Below, piece after piece: positions 33,626 through 43,757 of a stretch of DNA of 64,000 nt. Under the pieces are notes generated by a model. That model had not been told where the DNA came from and did no database searches. It saw nothing but the letters and a program-made list of their open reading frames with translations. Within the stretch, counting starts at the first letter, position 1; every line of letters starts with the position of its first letter. The position numbers and the translations under genes were made by a program. Source of the stretch: Siphonodentalium dalli. Taxonomy: Eukaryota; Mollusca; Scaphopoda; Gadilida; Siphonodentaliidae. The DNA lies in contig CP136069.1 in assembly GCA_032622095.1 (NCBI GenBank), positions 50,948,760 through 51,012,759 on the forward strand. The letters run 5' to 3'.

Positions 33626-34026
33626 TTAACCCTTTACCCAACAAACCGGCCAAAAATGGCCAAATAAAGCTGCAACAGCCTAAATTATCTTGGGTCTGTC
33701 TCAATAAAACCATACAAATATGGATATCATTGGAACCGGCTCATTGACCACATTGTGATGGTTACAGTTATGCCCTGTGCCAATGCATTCTCTTATATAT
33801 GCGAGTCGACCATAGGTCGCCTCGCATATATAAGAGAATGCATTGGCCTAAAAAAAAACTTTTTTTTAACACTTTTTACCATTTTTTCTCACATTCTTTA
33901 ACAATTTTATAATTTTTAATGTGTTAAGCCAATGCATTCTCTTATATATGCGAGGCGACCTATGGTCGACTCGCATATATAAGAGAATGCATTGGCACAG
34001 GGCCGTTCTGTTGGGTAAAGGGTTAA
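33626..34026. mobile_element. MITE-A copy in the intron next to the terminal exon
   Basis: TTAACCCTTTACCCAACA to TGTTGGGTAAAGGGTTAA; TCTTGGGTCTG subtype with the longest spacer form and both hairpins perfect. If 33023-33398 is expressed, this pair of hairpins would be transcribed within its last intron. Confidence 0.92.
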
Positions 34027-34445
34027 TTAGCTCAATCATTACTCAATCCAGTGCACCAAAACAGGATATTCAAAGAATAACCATTGCTCATTTATTTAAG
34101 TAAATGGGAGCTTGAATAATGCTCAGTGAATTTGCAAAAAGTTTAAGATTAAATCAATCTCATACAGGAGTAATAACGTATCATTGTCATTATTAAAGAT
34201 CAATATCTAATTGTATATTCATCACCAATATAACTGAGTTTGTGAGGGAAATTTCCAGTGATTAAAGAAGTTTGAGAAACCTACATGACATAGTATGAGT
34301 TATCGGAACATTTCCAGGGGAAAGATTCCGAATGAACTATGGGAATACCTAAGCATCAACCAGGGGAATGAAAAATAGGTTACAAATTTTTTTTTAAAGT
34401 GCAGGCCTGCACCAGCATCCCAGCAGAACACTTTGACTAGGAGTG
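34027..34445. other. No recognised feature
   Basis: Unique AT-rich sequence, possibly intron of the minus-strand gene. Confidence 0.45.
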
Positions 34446-34752
34446 CAAGCCTTGAAATAGTGTGTCTTTCATTTGCAGAATGAGGGCCCAGAGGGTGAAT
34501 TTAGTGATGCTATCCTCCATGACAGACTACCATCACCAAATTCACCCTCTGGGAACCTCATTCTGCAGAGGCTGCAACTTTAATGGGAGACCTAGGACCA
34601 GATTGAAGTTACCCAGTTGAAGTTGGTGATGTTCACCCATTAGTCACCTCGATCAAGCAGTTTGTCTTCTGCAAATGGGGGGATACAGAAACTGAACAGA
34701 AGGGAAAAAGTAACTAAAAATAATGTTAATTTAAGACTATAGATACTTCCCA
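34446..34752. mobile_element. MITE-D left half
   Basis: CAAGCCTTGAAATAGTGTG, one inverted module and the middle (GTTGAAGTTGGTGATGTTC, GAACAGAAGGGAAAAAGT) up to ACTTCCCAGAAGAT, then joined abruptly to H sequence. Confidence 0.8.
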
Positions 34753-34839
34753 GAAGATCCCTCAAAATCAATAACAGACCATTCCGATGTATACTTCTAT
34801 AACTGAATGGGAGAATCCATTAAGTTTAAAGAGGGTTAA
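34753..34839. mobile_element. H-family right end
   Basis: CAATAACAGACCATTCCGATG ... GGGAGAATCCATTAAG then TTAAAGAGGGTTAA. Only the last 85 bp of an H element remain; it abuts the next MITE-A through a shared TTAA. Confidence 0.65.
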
Positions 34840-35235
34840 CCCTTTACCCAACAAACCGGCCAAAACCGGCCAAATAAAGCTTCAACAGCCTAAAATATCT
34901 TCGGTCTGTCTCAATAGAACCATACAAATATGGATATCATTGGAACCGGCTCCTTGACCACATTGTGATGGTTACAGTTATGCCCTGTGCCAATGCATTC
35001 TCTTATATATGCGAGTCGACCATAGGTCGCCTCGCATATATAAGAGAATGCATTGGCCTAAACAAAATCTTTTTTTAACACTTTTTACCATTTTTTCTTA
35101 CATTCTTTAACAATTTTATAATTTTTAATGTGTTAAGCCAATGCATTCTCTTATATATGCGAGGCGACCTATGGTCGACTCGCATATATAAGAGAATGCA
35201 TTGGCACAGGGCCCTTCTGTTGGGTAAAGGGTTAA
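34836..35235. mobile_element. MITE-A copy with duplicated flank
   Basis: TTAACCCTTTACCCAACA to TGTTGGGTAAAGGGTTAA, both hairpins perfect. TTAAAGAGGGTTAA precedes it (34826-34839) and follows it (35232-35245), so 14 bp rather than 4 are duplicated. Confidence 0.9.
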
Positions 35236-35245
35236 AGAGGGTTAA

Positions 35246-35588
35246 GCCAATAAACCTAAACAGAGAGGACTACAACAGACCAGTTATCTGAGATAGTATA
35301 TGTGTAATGTCATTCATCTTGACCCCAGTAATACCTCCCAGAACATATTTCTATTATCAACACAGAAAATCCAATCGGAAATCCAATACATAAAATCCCT
35401 GGAGAATTCCGGTGATATGAGATACTTGTTGGCCATATATTGTATATTGATTCACATTAAATATGCTTCGAATAATTCAACAGGCAGCAGAGATGTGGTG
35501 CTTCCGAAATAATTCTGATGAATAATGTATTCCTATATTTATTAATGAAATTCATATGGTTTAGGTCTTATATTGCAAACACACAAGG
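35246..35588. other. No recognised feature
   Basis: Unique sequence; the 70-codon frame at 35300-35512 shows no domain. Confidence 0.45.
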
Positions 35589-35738
35589 TTAACCCTTTCA
35601 GTGCAAAGTCCAATTTTTGTATCAACCCATATTTCCTTGATCATTTTTCAAATTTCTTGATTATAATAATGTGATACATTGATGGAAAGAGCTCTAGTGG
35701 GTTGATACAAAAATCGGACTTGGCACTGAAAGGGTTAA
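35589..35738. mobile_element. MITE-G copy, right arm shortened
   Basis: TTAACCCTTTCAGTGCAAAG to GGCACTGAAAGGGTTAA. After GATACATTGATGGAAA the right arm skips to GGGTTGATACAAAAATCGG. Confidence 0.87.
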
Positions 35739-36255
35739 AGCCCATCAAATAATATAGAAGAATAACTAATTTGAGTTAAAAATGTCTTCTGTAAATGTTC
35801 AGGTTAACAGATTATCTTAAATCAAATTACATTTTTTTTAATACAAGTTGACTTTATGGCTCCACCCATTACAAATTTCCATGTATAAGACACATCAAAT
35901 TAATTGACCGATAGTGGATGGGCAACGTGTGGCACATCATGAAAAAAATTATGTTGATGCGGGCCGTGAACTCAAGCCACTCACTGACGATACAATAAAA
36001 TTAATGAATATCTGGGACTATTATGAATATAATATAACATTTATTTGATACATTAGCCTGAAAACTGTACAAAAACATCTCGATGACAGGCATTCTATAT
36101 TTCTATTTTTGCATTCCGTCTTATCTGCCATCAGTAACATTACTTCGTACTCAGCACAATCAAATAATGGAAATCTGGTTACCTTAAATTATTCCATGAA
36201 GCAGAGAAAATAGAAACCAACAACATCATTTGAGTACAGTCTCCCTTTAAGCCCA
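35739..36255. other. No recognised feature
   Basis: Unique AT-rich sequence. Confidence 0.5.
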
Positions 36256-36644
36256 TTAACCCTTTACCCAACAAACCGGCCAAATAAAGCTTCAACAGCC
36301 TAAAATATCTTCGGTCTGTCTCAATAGAACCATACACATATGGATATCATTGGAACCGGCTCCTTGACCACATTGTGATAGTTACAGTTATGCCCTGTGC
36401 CAATGCATTCTCTTAATATGCGAGTCGACCATAGGTCGCCTCGCATATATAAGAGAATGCATTGGCCTAACAAAAAACTTTTTTTAACACTTTTTACCAT
36501 TTTTTCTTACATTCTTTAACAATTTTATAATTTTTAATGTGTTAAGCCAATGCATTCTCTTATATATGCGAGGCGACCTATGGTCGACTCGCATATATAA
36601 GAGAATGCATTGGCACATGGCCCTTCTGTTGGGTAAAGGGTTAA
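36256..36644. mobile_element. MITE-A copy
   Basis: TTAACCCTTTACCCAACA to TGTTGGGTAAAGGGTTAA; TCTTCGGTCTG subtype. Hairpin 1 misses two bases of the TATATA arm (CTCTTAATATGCGAG). Confidence 0.92.
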
Positions 36645-36653
36645 ATACATGTA

Positions 36654-36863
36654 GAGTAATGTCCTAATTAATCGACTCCTTAACCACAGGAGAATAATGG
36701 GTAACTTTTCAGGATTTAGTCGGAAATATGGCTTGTTGCCATTCATCGGAAAGCTGTCACTGAGAGCTTTCCGATGAATGGCAAAAAACCATATTTCGGA
36801 CTAAATCCTGAAAAGTTACCCATAATTCTGCTGTGGTTAAGGAGTCAATTATTTAGAGCATTA
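36654..36863. mobile_element. MITE-C copy
   Basis: GAGTAATGTCCTAATTAATC to GAGCATTA; ten bases downstream of a MITE-A. The right tip is lost. Confidence 0.82.
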
Positions 36864-36982
36864 GGCTCACTTTTTGCATGTTCATATTTCTGTTTTAAGG
36901 AGGTCAAGTGACTAATCTTGAATGGGCATTTCCATGCAAATTTCCGCAGCAAAAGTTAAGAGTTACAAATATTTCTGGGTGT

Positions 36983-37094
36983 GAGAGCTTTCCGATGAAT
37001 GGCAACAAGCCATATATATATTTCCGACTAAATCCTGAAAAGTTACCCATAATTCTGCTGTGGTTGAGGAGTCGATTTTTAGGGCATTACTGTA
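36983..37094. mobile_element. MITE-C right half
   Basis: GAGAGCTTTCCGATGAATGG to GGGCATTACTG before TA, with an ATATAT expansion in the arm. The left half is missing. Confidence 0.82.
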
Positions 37095-37448
37095 GCTAAT
37101 TCAGCATGTCATGAGTTAAATCGGATAACCATTGTCCTTTGAACTGAGAAGTTCATCACTTCTTATAACAATGTTATTGATTATCATTCCAAGACCTCAT
37201 CTCCGAACATGAAACCGATTTGCTGGGCCTCGCATTTTGTTTACAATAACAATCAATGTTGGTGAACCACTCGGATGGACACAATAGCTGATAATTTAGA
37301 TAACTCCTATAGAGATGGGAGGTAATTTAATTAAACGACAGACATCTTCTTAGCAGAACAATGTCGGAATTTTGTCAGGGCAGCTCTATCTCACCGAGAG
37401 CACCATCATGTGGTGTCTATGAGTGTCATTTTAGTCCATCATTATAAC
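37095..37448. other. No recognised feature
   Basis: Unique sequence with somewhat higher GC; no coding frame supported. Confidence 0.45.
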
Positions 37449-37895
37449 CAAGCCTTGAAATAGTGTGTCTGTCATTTGCAGAATGAGGTCCCCAGAGGGT
37501 GAATTTAATGACGCTATCCCGCACAGCAGGCTAGCATTACTAAGTTTCAACCTCTGGGGACCCCATTCGGCTTAGGCCTTATCTTCTGTGAAGTATCTAT
37601 AGTCTCAAAATAACATTGTTTTTACTTTTTAGTCACTTCTGTTCAGTTTCTATATCCTTTAATTTGCAGAAGATGAAACGCATAATCAAAGTGACTAATT
37701 GGTGAACATCACCAACTTCAACTGAAGAACTTCAATCTGATCTTAGGTCGCACATAGCAGTTGAGGCCTCAGCAGAATGAGGTTCCAAAAGGGTGAATTT
37801 TGTGATGCTAGCACGCTGTGTGGGTGGGGTAGCATCACTAAATTCACCCTCTGGGAACCTCATTCTGCATATGACAGAGAAACAATTTCAAGGCT
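37449..37895. mobile_element. MITE-D full copy with long flanking repeat
   Basis: CAAGCCTTGAAATAGTGTG to CAATTTCAAGGCT. Both modules and the complete middle. CCATCATTATAAC precedes it and recurs a few bases after its right end, longer than the usual 8 bp. Confidence 0.85.
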
Positions 37896-38264
37896 GGCCC
37901 ATCATTATAACAGTCGCAAATCATAAGCACAACATTATTGTACTGATATTTCTTGATTTATTGATCTGAGATATGGCCATGTTTGGCACAAAAGAAATAT
38001 AGGCCAGATTGCTGGAATCAATAGACAAACAGCACAGTTCAGGCTATTAGAATTAATAACTTCTTGCAAAGAATTGACTTGCCACTTCATCCACGCAACA
38101 GCTATCATAGTATTTCTCTTCAAATTTCAAATTGTAGTTAAAGATACATAATTTGAATCAAGCCTTAAAATACATTTCATAAAGCACTGAAAATTGAAAA
38201 GTTTCGCGAGAATCATTACGAGAATCGATTCGATGATTCTCGTCGAATCTTAAGGCCTGCTGAT
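37896..38264. other. No recognised feature
   Basis: Unique AT-rich sequence with a short dyad TTCGCGAGAATCATTACG / CGATGATTCTCGTCGAA near 38205-38245. Confidence 0.4.
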
Positions 38265-38395
38265 TTAACGCTTTGGGATAAAAAATATTTGATTTGAGAC
38301 GAGGAACCCACCCATCAAAACACAGAATTATCAGATATTTATTTTTGAAATCTGTTAGTTTTCACCACTTAGAATATTTGGCGGCCTAGTAAATA
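38265..38395. mobile_element. MITE-E fragment
   Basis: GGGATAAAAAATATTTGATT, then GACGAGGAACCCACCCATC and ATTATCAGATATTTATTTTTG, which is one arm segment of MITE-E without ends. Confidence 0.65.
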
Positions 38396-38459
38396 TTAAA
38401 TGAGCCGACCGACATACTCTTGATACCCCAAAATAACACAAGGAACAAGTGGTTGCACA

Positions 38460-39195
38460 GGCGGTGCAGGCATATCCCCATGATGGCAAATCTGCTTGGA
38501 CAGAAAAAACCTAACATTTTCATATAAACAAAGATAAATAACTATAGAACGGAAAACATGAACAAAACGATTAACACTCAATTGATTGCCATCATAGTAG
38601 TTAATATACATACCAAATATCATTGATATCCCTCAACCGGTGGTGGAGATACGTACAAAAAACCAACACTTCCAAATAAACGAAGATGAATAACTCTAGA
38701 ACAGAAAACATTAATAAAACTGACCAGTCATTGATTGCCATCATAGTAATGAACATCTACACCAAATTTCATTGATATCCCTCAACCGTGGTGGAGATAC
38801 AGATAAAAAACCAACACTTCCAAATAAACAAAGATGAATAACTCTAAAACAGAAAACAATAATAAAACAATTGACCTCTCAATTGAATGCCATCATAGTA
38901 GTGAACATCTACACCAAATTTCATTGATATACTTCAACCAGTAGTGGAGATACAGAACAAAAACCAACACTTCCAAATGAATAACTCTAGAACGGAAAAC
39001 CGAAAACAAAACAAAACGATTGAACACTCAATTGATTGCCCACAAAGATAGAAAATATTTCAGTTAACGCACCATGCGTAAAGTGTCTACAGACAGACAG
39101 ACAGACAGACAGACGGACAGACGGACGGACTAACGACGAGTGGTCAATCCGGACAACGACACTATGTTTACCATACTATGGTATGGGTAAACATA
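38460..39195. repeat. Satellite-bearing element, about 150-bp unit x 3.5 with GACA/GACG tail
   Basis: Units restart near 38522, 38672, 38820 and 38973 (CCAACACTTCCAAATAAAC, GATGAATAACTCTAGAAC, CAAATTTCATTGATATCCC). The array ends in (GACA)5 and GACGGACG, then GTTTACCATACTATGG / TATGGGTAAAC, a terminal dyad. Layout resembles other P elements, but the unit sequence differs. A single diverged unit occurs near 43130-43300. Confidence 0.78.
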
Positions 39196-39309
39196 AAAAT
39201 AGATTCACATAATGTGGACTAAACATCATAACAAAAATAAAAATAAATATAAATATAGAAACCTGGCTACTGATCTATTCTCAACAACCCATGGTATTGG
39301 TATCATATA

Positions 39310-39522
39310 CAGTAATGCCCTATGTAATCGACTCCTCAACCACAGCAGAATTATGGGTAACTTTTCAGGATTTAGTCGGAAATATGGATTGTTGCCATTC
39401 ATCGGAAAGCACTCGGGGGGAGCTTTCCGATGAATGGCAACAAGCCATATTTCCGACTAAATCCTGAAAAGTTACCCATAATTCTGCTGTGGTTAAGGGG
39501 TCCATTACTTAGGGCATTACTG
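39310..39522. mobile_element. MITE-C copy
   Basis: CAGTAATGCCCTATGTAATC to GGGCATTACTG, TA both sides, nearly perfect arms around GCACTCGGGGGGAGC. Confidence 0.9.
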
Positions 39523-39590
39523 TATATTAGATGCATAACTCTGATGAGTATTGGCACACTACGTACTTCTTCAGACATGCATGCCACTAC

Positions 39591-40029
39591 CAAGCCTGCA
39601 AATAGTGTGTCTGTCATTTGCAGAATGAGGTCCCCAGAGGGTGAATTTGGTTATGCTATCCCGCACAGCAGGCTAGCATAACCAAATTCACCCTCTGGGG
39701 ACCTCATTCTTCTTACGCCTCAACTGCTATGTAATCAGATTGAATTTCCCCAGTTGAAGTTGATGGTTCACCCATTAGTCATATCGATTATTCATTTTAT
39801 CTTCTGCAAAGTAGAGGATATCAAAACTTCGCAGAAGGGGAAAAAGTCACCAAAACCAATGTTAATTTGAGACTTAGTATAGATACTTCCCAGAAAATGA
39901 AGCCTAAGCAGAATGAGGTTCACAGAGGGTGAATTTGATGATGCTATCCCACTGTGTGGGGTAGCATCAATAAATTCACCCTCTGGGGACCTCATTCTGC
40001 AAATAACAGACACACTACTTGCATGCTTG
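39591..40029. mobile_element. MITE-D full copy with 8-bp duplication
   Basis: CAAGCCTGCAAATAGTGTG to CTACTTGCATGCTTG; GCCACTAC / GCCACTGC flank it (7 of 8). Both modules and the middle are present. Confidence 0.88.
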
Positions 40030-40374
40030 GCCACTGCCAAGAATTGTTGGAGAACTCAGTTGTGTATGAAGTGAGATAGGTAATTAAAATTGCCTCCAAG
40101 TTTTTTCGTACTTTTTGGGAAGTGTAACCATGTGAGAGTTTGGCATAGAACTAGGATAACAAGAAGAAATAAAAGTTGAGGAATGTGAATAGTAAATGGC
40201 ATTGATAGTGCAGGACACAATTATCATGGTGGGTGATGTATAGGGCAAGCATATTGGCAAATTGGATGATATATCATGTAGATATGGGGCTAGTATATTA
40301 GCAAATTAGATGCTCTATTTAACAGATTGAAGCTAAGAGACTCCATTTTCAGGCAGTATATGCCTAAAGGGTAA
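40030..40374. other. No recognised feature
   Basis: Unique sequence between MITE-D and the Harbinger remnant. Confidence 0.5.
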
Positions 40375-41049
40375 GCTGGTTACACATGGGCGAGGTGCGA
40401 CCAATGCGTTTATCTAGCGAATAAACTTTTTGTCTTCGCCGCGTGAGTGTGTCGCTTTCACATGGCAGCGGCAGAATAATTATAAACGCCCGAAGTATTG
40501 TGTTTCATAACATGATTTTAGAACGGAGGCAGTGTCTGATGACACACTTGTTATAATAGCACTGGCATATTTGTATCGACAACGGAAAAAGAAGAGAAAT
40601 AGGTTTTTGGTACACCCAATTAATAAGAAGAGATATTTACATGGTGTATTTAATCATAATTTATACCGTGAACTCTATTCAGATGAGGACAAATTTATAC
40701 AATATTTTAGAACGCCAAAGGAACAGTTCGCACGGATACTTTTCTTCATCGAAGATGATATAAAGAACGAATACAGGGCGGGGAAGCCAATTGATTTTTT
40801 GGGGATTTCCCTTAAATTTGATGTAGTGCTACATGACCCGATGAATATGTGTGGAATGCTTTGATCTGACAGTGATTCGTCGCGCGATCACTCTGCAAAA
40901 TGGCTCACGGTTCCATTGAAAATAATCGCGCCGCTCATTAAAAATGTCGCCGCGTGTCGATTGGCCGCGCCGCGCCAATGTGTAAGGTCCCGTGCTTCAT
41001 GACTGCACAAACTCGAACGTGTGCCGCGTCGCGCCTATGTGTAAGCGGC
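40375..41049 (+). mobile_element. PIF/Harbinger-like element, internally deleted
   Basis: Ends GCTGGTTACACATGGGCG and the complement of CGCCTATGTGTAAGCGGC match at about 15 of 18 positions; flanks are TAA at the left and TTA at the right, compatible with the 3-bp TWA target of Harbinger elements. Both ends are GC- and CpG-rich (GTCGCCGCGTGTCG, GGCCGCGCCGCGCC), unlike the surroundings. A transposase N-terminus lies inside; the catalytic part is gone. Confidence 0.75.
40532..40864 (+). pseudogene. Harbinger transposase N-terminal fragment
   Basis: 110 open codons. YLYRQRKKKRNRFLVHPINK, then YRELYSDEDKFIQYFR and EQFARILFFIEDDIK follow the usual start of HARBI1-like nucleases: a basic stretch with W/F-V-HPIN, an L-x-D-x-x-x-F-x-x-Y-F-R block, and an F-x-x-L-L-x-x-I-x-x-x-I helix. 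After residue about 97 the frame continues into unrelated sequence and stops. The DDE catalytic domain is absent. No ATG lies in frame upstream (first codon GTG). Confidence 0.78.
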
Positions 41050-41339
41050 TTAAAGGGGCCATGGAGCAAGGGGGTTTGCTTGAGCTCTATCACCCCTTGT
41101 CCTCAATGACGGCTACTCTCTGGGTCTAAATAAGCACACATGTAACTGTAGGGTGGACAATTCTGCTAAAGTTAATAAGACTATGGGGCGGAATAACAGT
41201 ACAGGGTGGCAATTTCCAACACGGAAGCAAGTCTATCTGAAATGCTATAAGGTGAATCTTCCAGCAACATGTTTGTACTACCTTTTCCAGATCTGAGTAA
41301 AGGCTCCAGCAATTCGGATTAGGTAAAATGGATGCTCTG

Positions 41340-41756
41340 CACATACGAACATAGAGGGCAGCCTTTCCCAAGCATGATATCAAACATGCAAATATCAGAG
41401 GTCCATTAAATGTCAAAGCAACGAGTTTTATAAGTAAACAAAGCCTTGTTTTCCAGTGAATTTCGATTTGTCGCACTGTCAGAAAATGCATGTAAACAAT
41501 ACATTAAATGATTGAATCATCACTATACCTTTTTCTTTTATGGTAGACGATATATCATTTTGAAGACAGATTAATGTGGGCATGGACGATTAATCACATT
41601 CATGGGTTTAGGTGAATGCCCGGGCTCCACATGTACATGTACGTCTTTTGAATGAATTTTAATGAAAGTCCATTGTAGAAGAGAAACGGGGCGGGACTCG
41701 GTCAAAAAACAGCATCATCCCAACCGGTATCCCAAGTTGCTGTGTATCGAGAAGAC
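41340..41756. mobile_element. L-family right half
   Basis: Parallels 6440-6750 (AAACAAAGCCTTGTTTTCCA, ATCACTATACCTTTTTCT, CATCCCAACCGGTATCC, TATCGAGAAGA) with small insertions. The end TTCTCGG-type tip stops at GAGAAGAC, where MITE-C sequence begins. Confidence 0.7.
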
Positions 41757-42055
41757 AAGCCATATTTCCGACTAAATCCTGAAAAATTACCCATAATTCT
41801 GCTGTGGTTTAGGAGTTGATTATTTAGGGCATTACTGTACTTTATTGCTTCACAGGCAACAGCTCCCGTCATGAAAGGGTTAAGTGAGGCTGTATGTAAG
41901 ATCCCAAAAGTAGTCTAGATTTAAGAATTTCTCTAATATTTTTTTGGCATTTTTCATGAAATCAACTGAGTATTATTTATAGTTGATGCGCTATTACTTG
42001 AAATTGGAGTTTGAAAATTTATAACAAATGGTGATGATATTAGAAATTGTACAGC
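41757..42055. repeat. Segmental duplication, copy 2, bounded by MITE-C arms
   Basis: Matches 26023-26338 from inside the MITE-C right arm through MITE-B end and host flank, with two small deletions. It ends at GAAATTGTACAG and is directly followed by another MITE-C right arm (42056). Thus a piece of host flank moved together with a MITE-C arm. Confidence 0.88.
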
Positions 42056-42136
42056 CATATTTCCGACTAAATCCTGAAAAGTTACCCATAATTCTGCTAT
42101 GGTGTTAAGGAGTCGATTATTTAGAGCATTACTGTA
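42056..42136. mobile_element. MITE-C right arm
   Basis: CCATATTTCCGACTAAATCC to GAGCATTACTG before TA. Right half only, same orientation as the arm that begins the preceding duplication. Confidence 0.82.
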
Positions 42137-42177
42137 TATGAAGTATTGAATCGATTTTCCCATTCAGTTATCAAGGG

Positions 42178-42553
42178 TTAACCCTTTACCCAACAAACCG
42201 GCCAAAACCGGCCAAATAAAGCTTCAACAGCCTAAAATATCTTCGGTCTGTCTCAATAGAACCATACAAATATGGATATCAATGGAACCGGCTCCTTGAC
42301 CACATTGTGATGGTTACAGTTATGCCCTGTGCCAATGCATTCTCTTATATATGCGAGTCGACCATAGGTCGCCTCGCATATATAAGAGAATGCATTGGCC
42401 TAAAAAAAAAAATTCTTACATTCTTTAACAATTTTATAATTTTTAATGTGTTAAGCCAATGCATTCTCTTATATATGCGAGGCGACCTATGGTCGACTCG
42501 CATATATAAGAGAAAGCATTGGCACAGGGCCCTTCTGTTGGGTAAAGGGTTAA
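42178..42553. mobile_element. MITE-A copy, short spacer
   Basis: TTAACCCTTTACCCAACA to TGTTGGGTAAAGGGTTAA; TCTTCGGTCTG subtype; spacer deletion shared with 18175 and 55866. Confidence 0.92.
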
Positions 42554-43002
42554 CACTATAGACACTGATACCTAGCATTGATCCCTTAAGCTGGATATTC
42601 TACTGAATTCTTCTCTTGATGCCTGTATGACACATGTTTGTGGGGAAACAATTTGTCTTGATCAACCAGAAATTAACTTCCATCCATTTCTATTGGCAAA
42701 TGACACAGACGCCGACTCCCCGAAGGCTATCAAATCTCCCAGACTGTACAAAGCCATTAAATCTCATCATTACCATATCAGGGAGACAGACATATATAGT
42801 GCTGCTTTATGGTATGACCACCTCTATTGTAGTGATTCTAATCAGAGCTCACTTTAATCAGCATCCAGCATTATAATAAATTGGAGACTGAAACAGTCAC
42901 AGGATTCAATAGAGAGGTTTCACATAATTACTGTATACACCAATCAGTAAGCCCGGGGGCCGTGGAAAAGTTTTGACAAAAAAACTTGTGACTGGGCTTA
43001 CC
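42554..43002. other. No recognised gene
   Basis: Unique sequence, less AT-rich. Two overlapping plus-strand frames (42627-42857 and 42634-42876) contradict each other and neither shows a domain. Confidence 0.45.
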
Positions 43003-43099
43003 CTAATGCCCTAAATAAACGACTCCTTAACCACAGCAGAATTATGGGTAACTTTTCAGGATTTAGTCGGAAATATGGCTTGTTGCCATTCATCGGACC
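43003..43099. mobile_element. MITE-C left arm
   Basis: CTAATGCCCTAAATAAACG to GTTGCCATTCATCGGA, then unrelated sequence; right half absent. Confidence 0.82.
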
Positions 43100-43410
43100 A
43101 TTTATATATTAACAAACTATGAATGATTTTTCAGCTGAACCGAAAACGAATTCACTCAGTAGCTTTCAATATGTTATTTTAAACGGAAAATACGAACAAC
43201 ACCATTGGACCTTGTGAGAGTAAATATTCATACCACATTTCATTGAGAAGCAATTACTCACGGCTATATTTTTGCAGACAGACAAAAAAATCAACATTTC
43301 GAGAATAAAGAAGAATGATGGTGAATGTCCATTCCAATTTTGACGACAAATAGTGGCTTAGGTATCTGCTCAGACTTGAAAGGACGCACCCACAGACATG
43401 TTGGTATATA
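43100..43410. other. Diverged satellite-unit scrap in unique sequence
   Basis: CATACCACATTTCATTGAG and GCAGACAGACAAAAAAATC resemble a single unit and tail of the array at 38460-39195. The rest is unassigned. Confidence 0.45.
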
Positions 43411-43547
43411 CAGTAATGCCCTAAATAATCGACTCCTTAACAACAGCAGAATTATGGGTAACTTTTCAGGATTTAGTCGGAAATATGGCTTGTTGCCATT
43501 CATCGGAAAGCTCTCACGGAGAGCTTTCCGATGAATGGCAACAAGCC
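43411..43547. mobile_element. MITE-C, right arm truncated
   Basis: CAGTAATGCCCTAAATAATC, full left arm, loop and first part of the right arm to CAACAAGCC, then a break. Confidence 0.85.
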
Positions 43548-43619
43548 AAATGTTTGAACGAGAAGTGCTACATAAATGACACTATTTTGTTTGATATTGA
43601 ATTTTCCATTTAAAAAAAA

Positions 43620-43757
43620 AAAATATATAAAATTTGTTAGGCCAATGCATTCTCTTATATATGCGAGGCGACCTATGGTCGACTCACATATATAAGAAAA
43701 TGCATTGGCACAGGGTTTTCACAATAATTCAGGAAGCTCCAGTCCTGGAAGGGTTAA
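43620..43757. mobile_element. Hybrid MITE: B-type end with A-type hairpin
   Basis: The hairpin apex reads GGCGACCTATGGTCGA, the MITE-A and family J form, while the outer sequence AGGGTTTTCAC, AGGAAGCTCCAGTC and GGAAGGGTTAA is the MITE-B terminus. The inner flank AAATTTGTTAGGCC equals that at 560-572. Only the right half is present. Confidence 0.82.

Noticed and set aside
42627-42876. Two overlapping plus-strand frames of 76-80 codons
   Set aside because: They overlap in different frames and neither has recognisable motifs or splice context.
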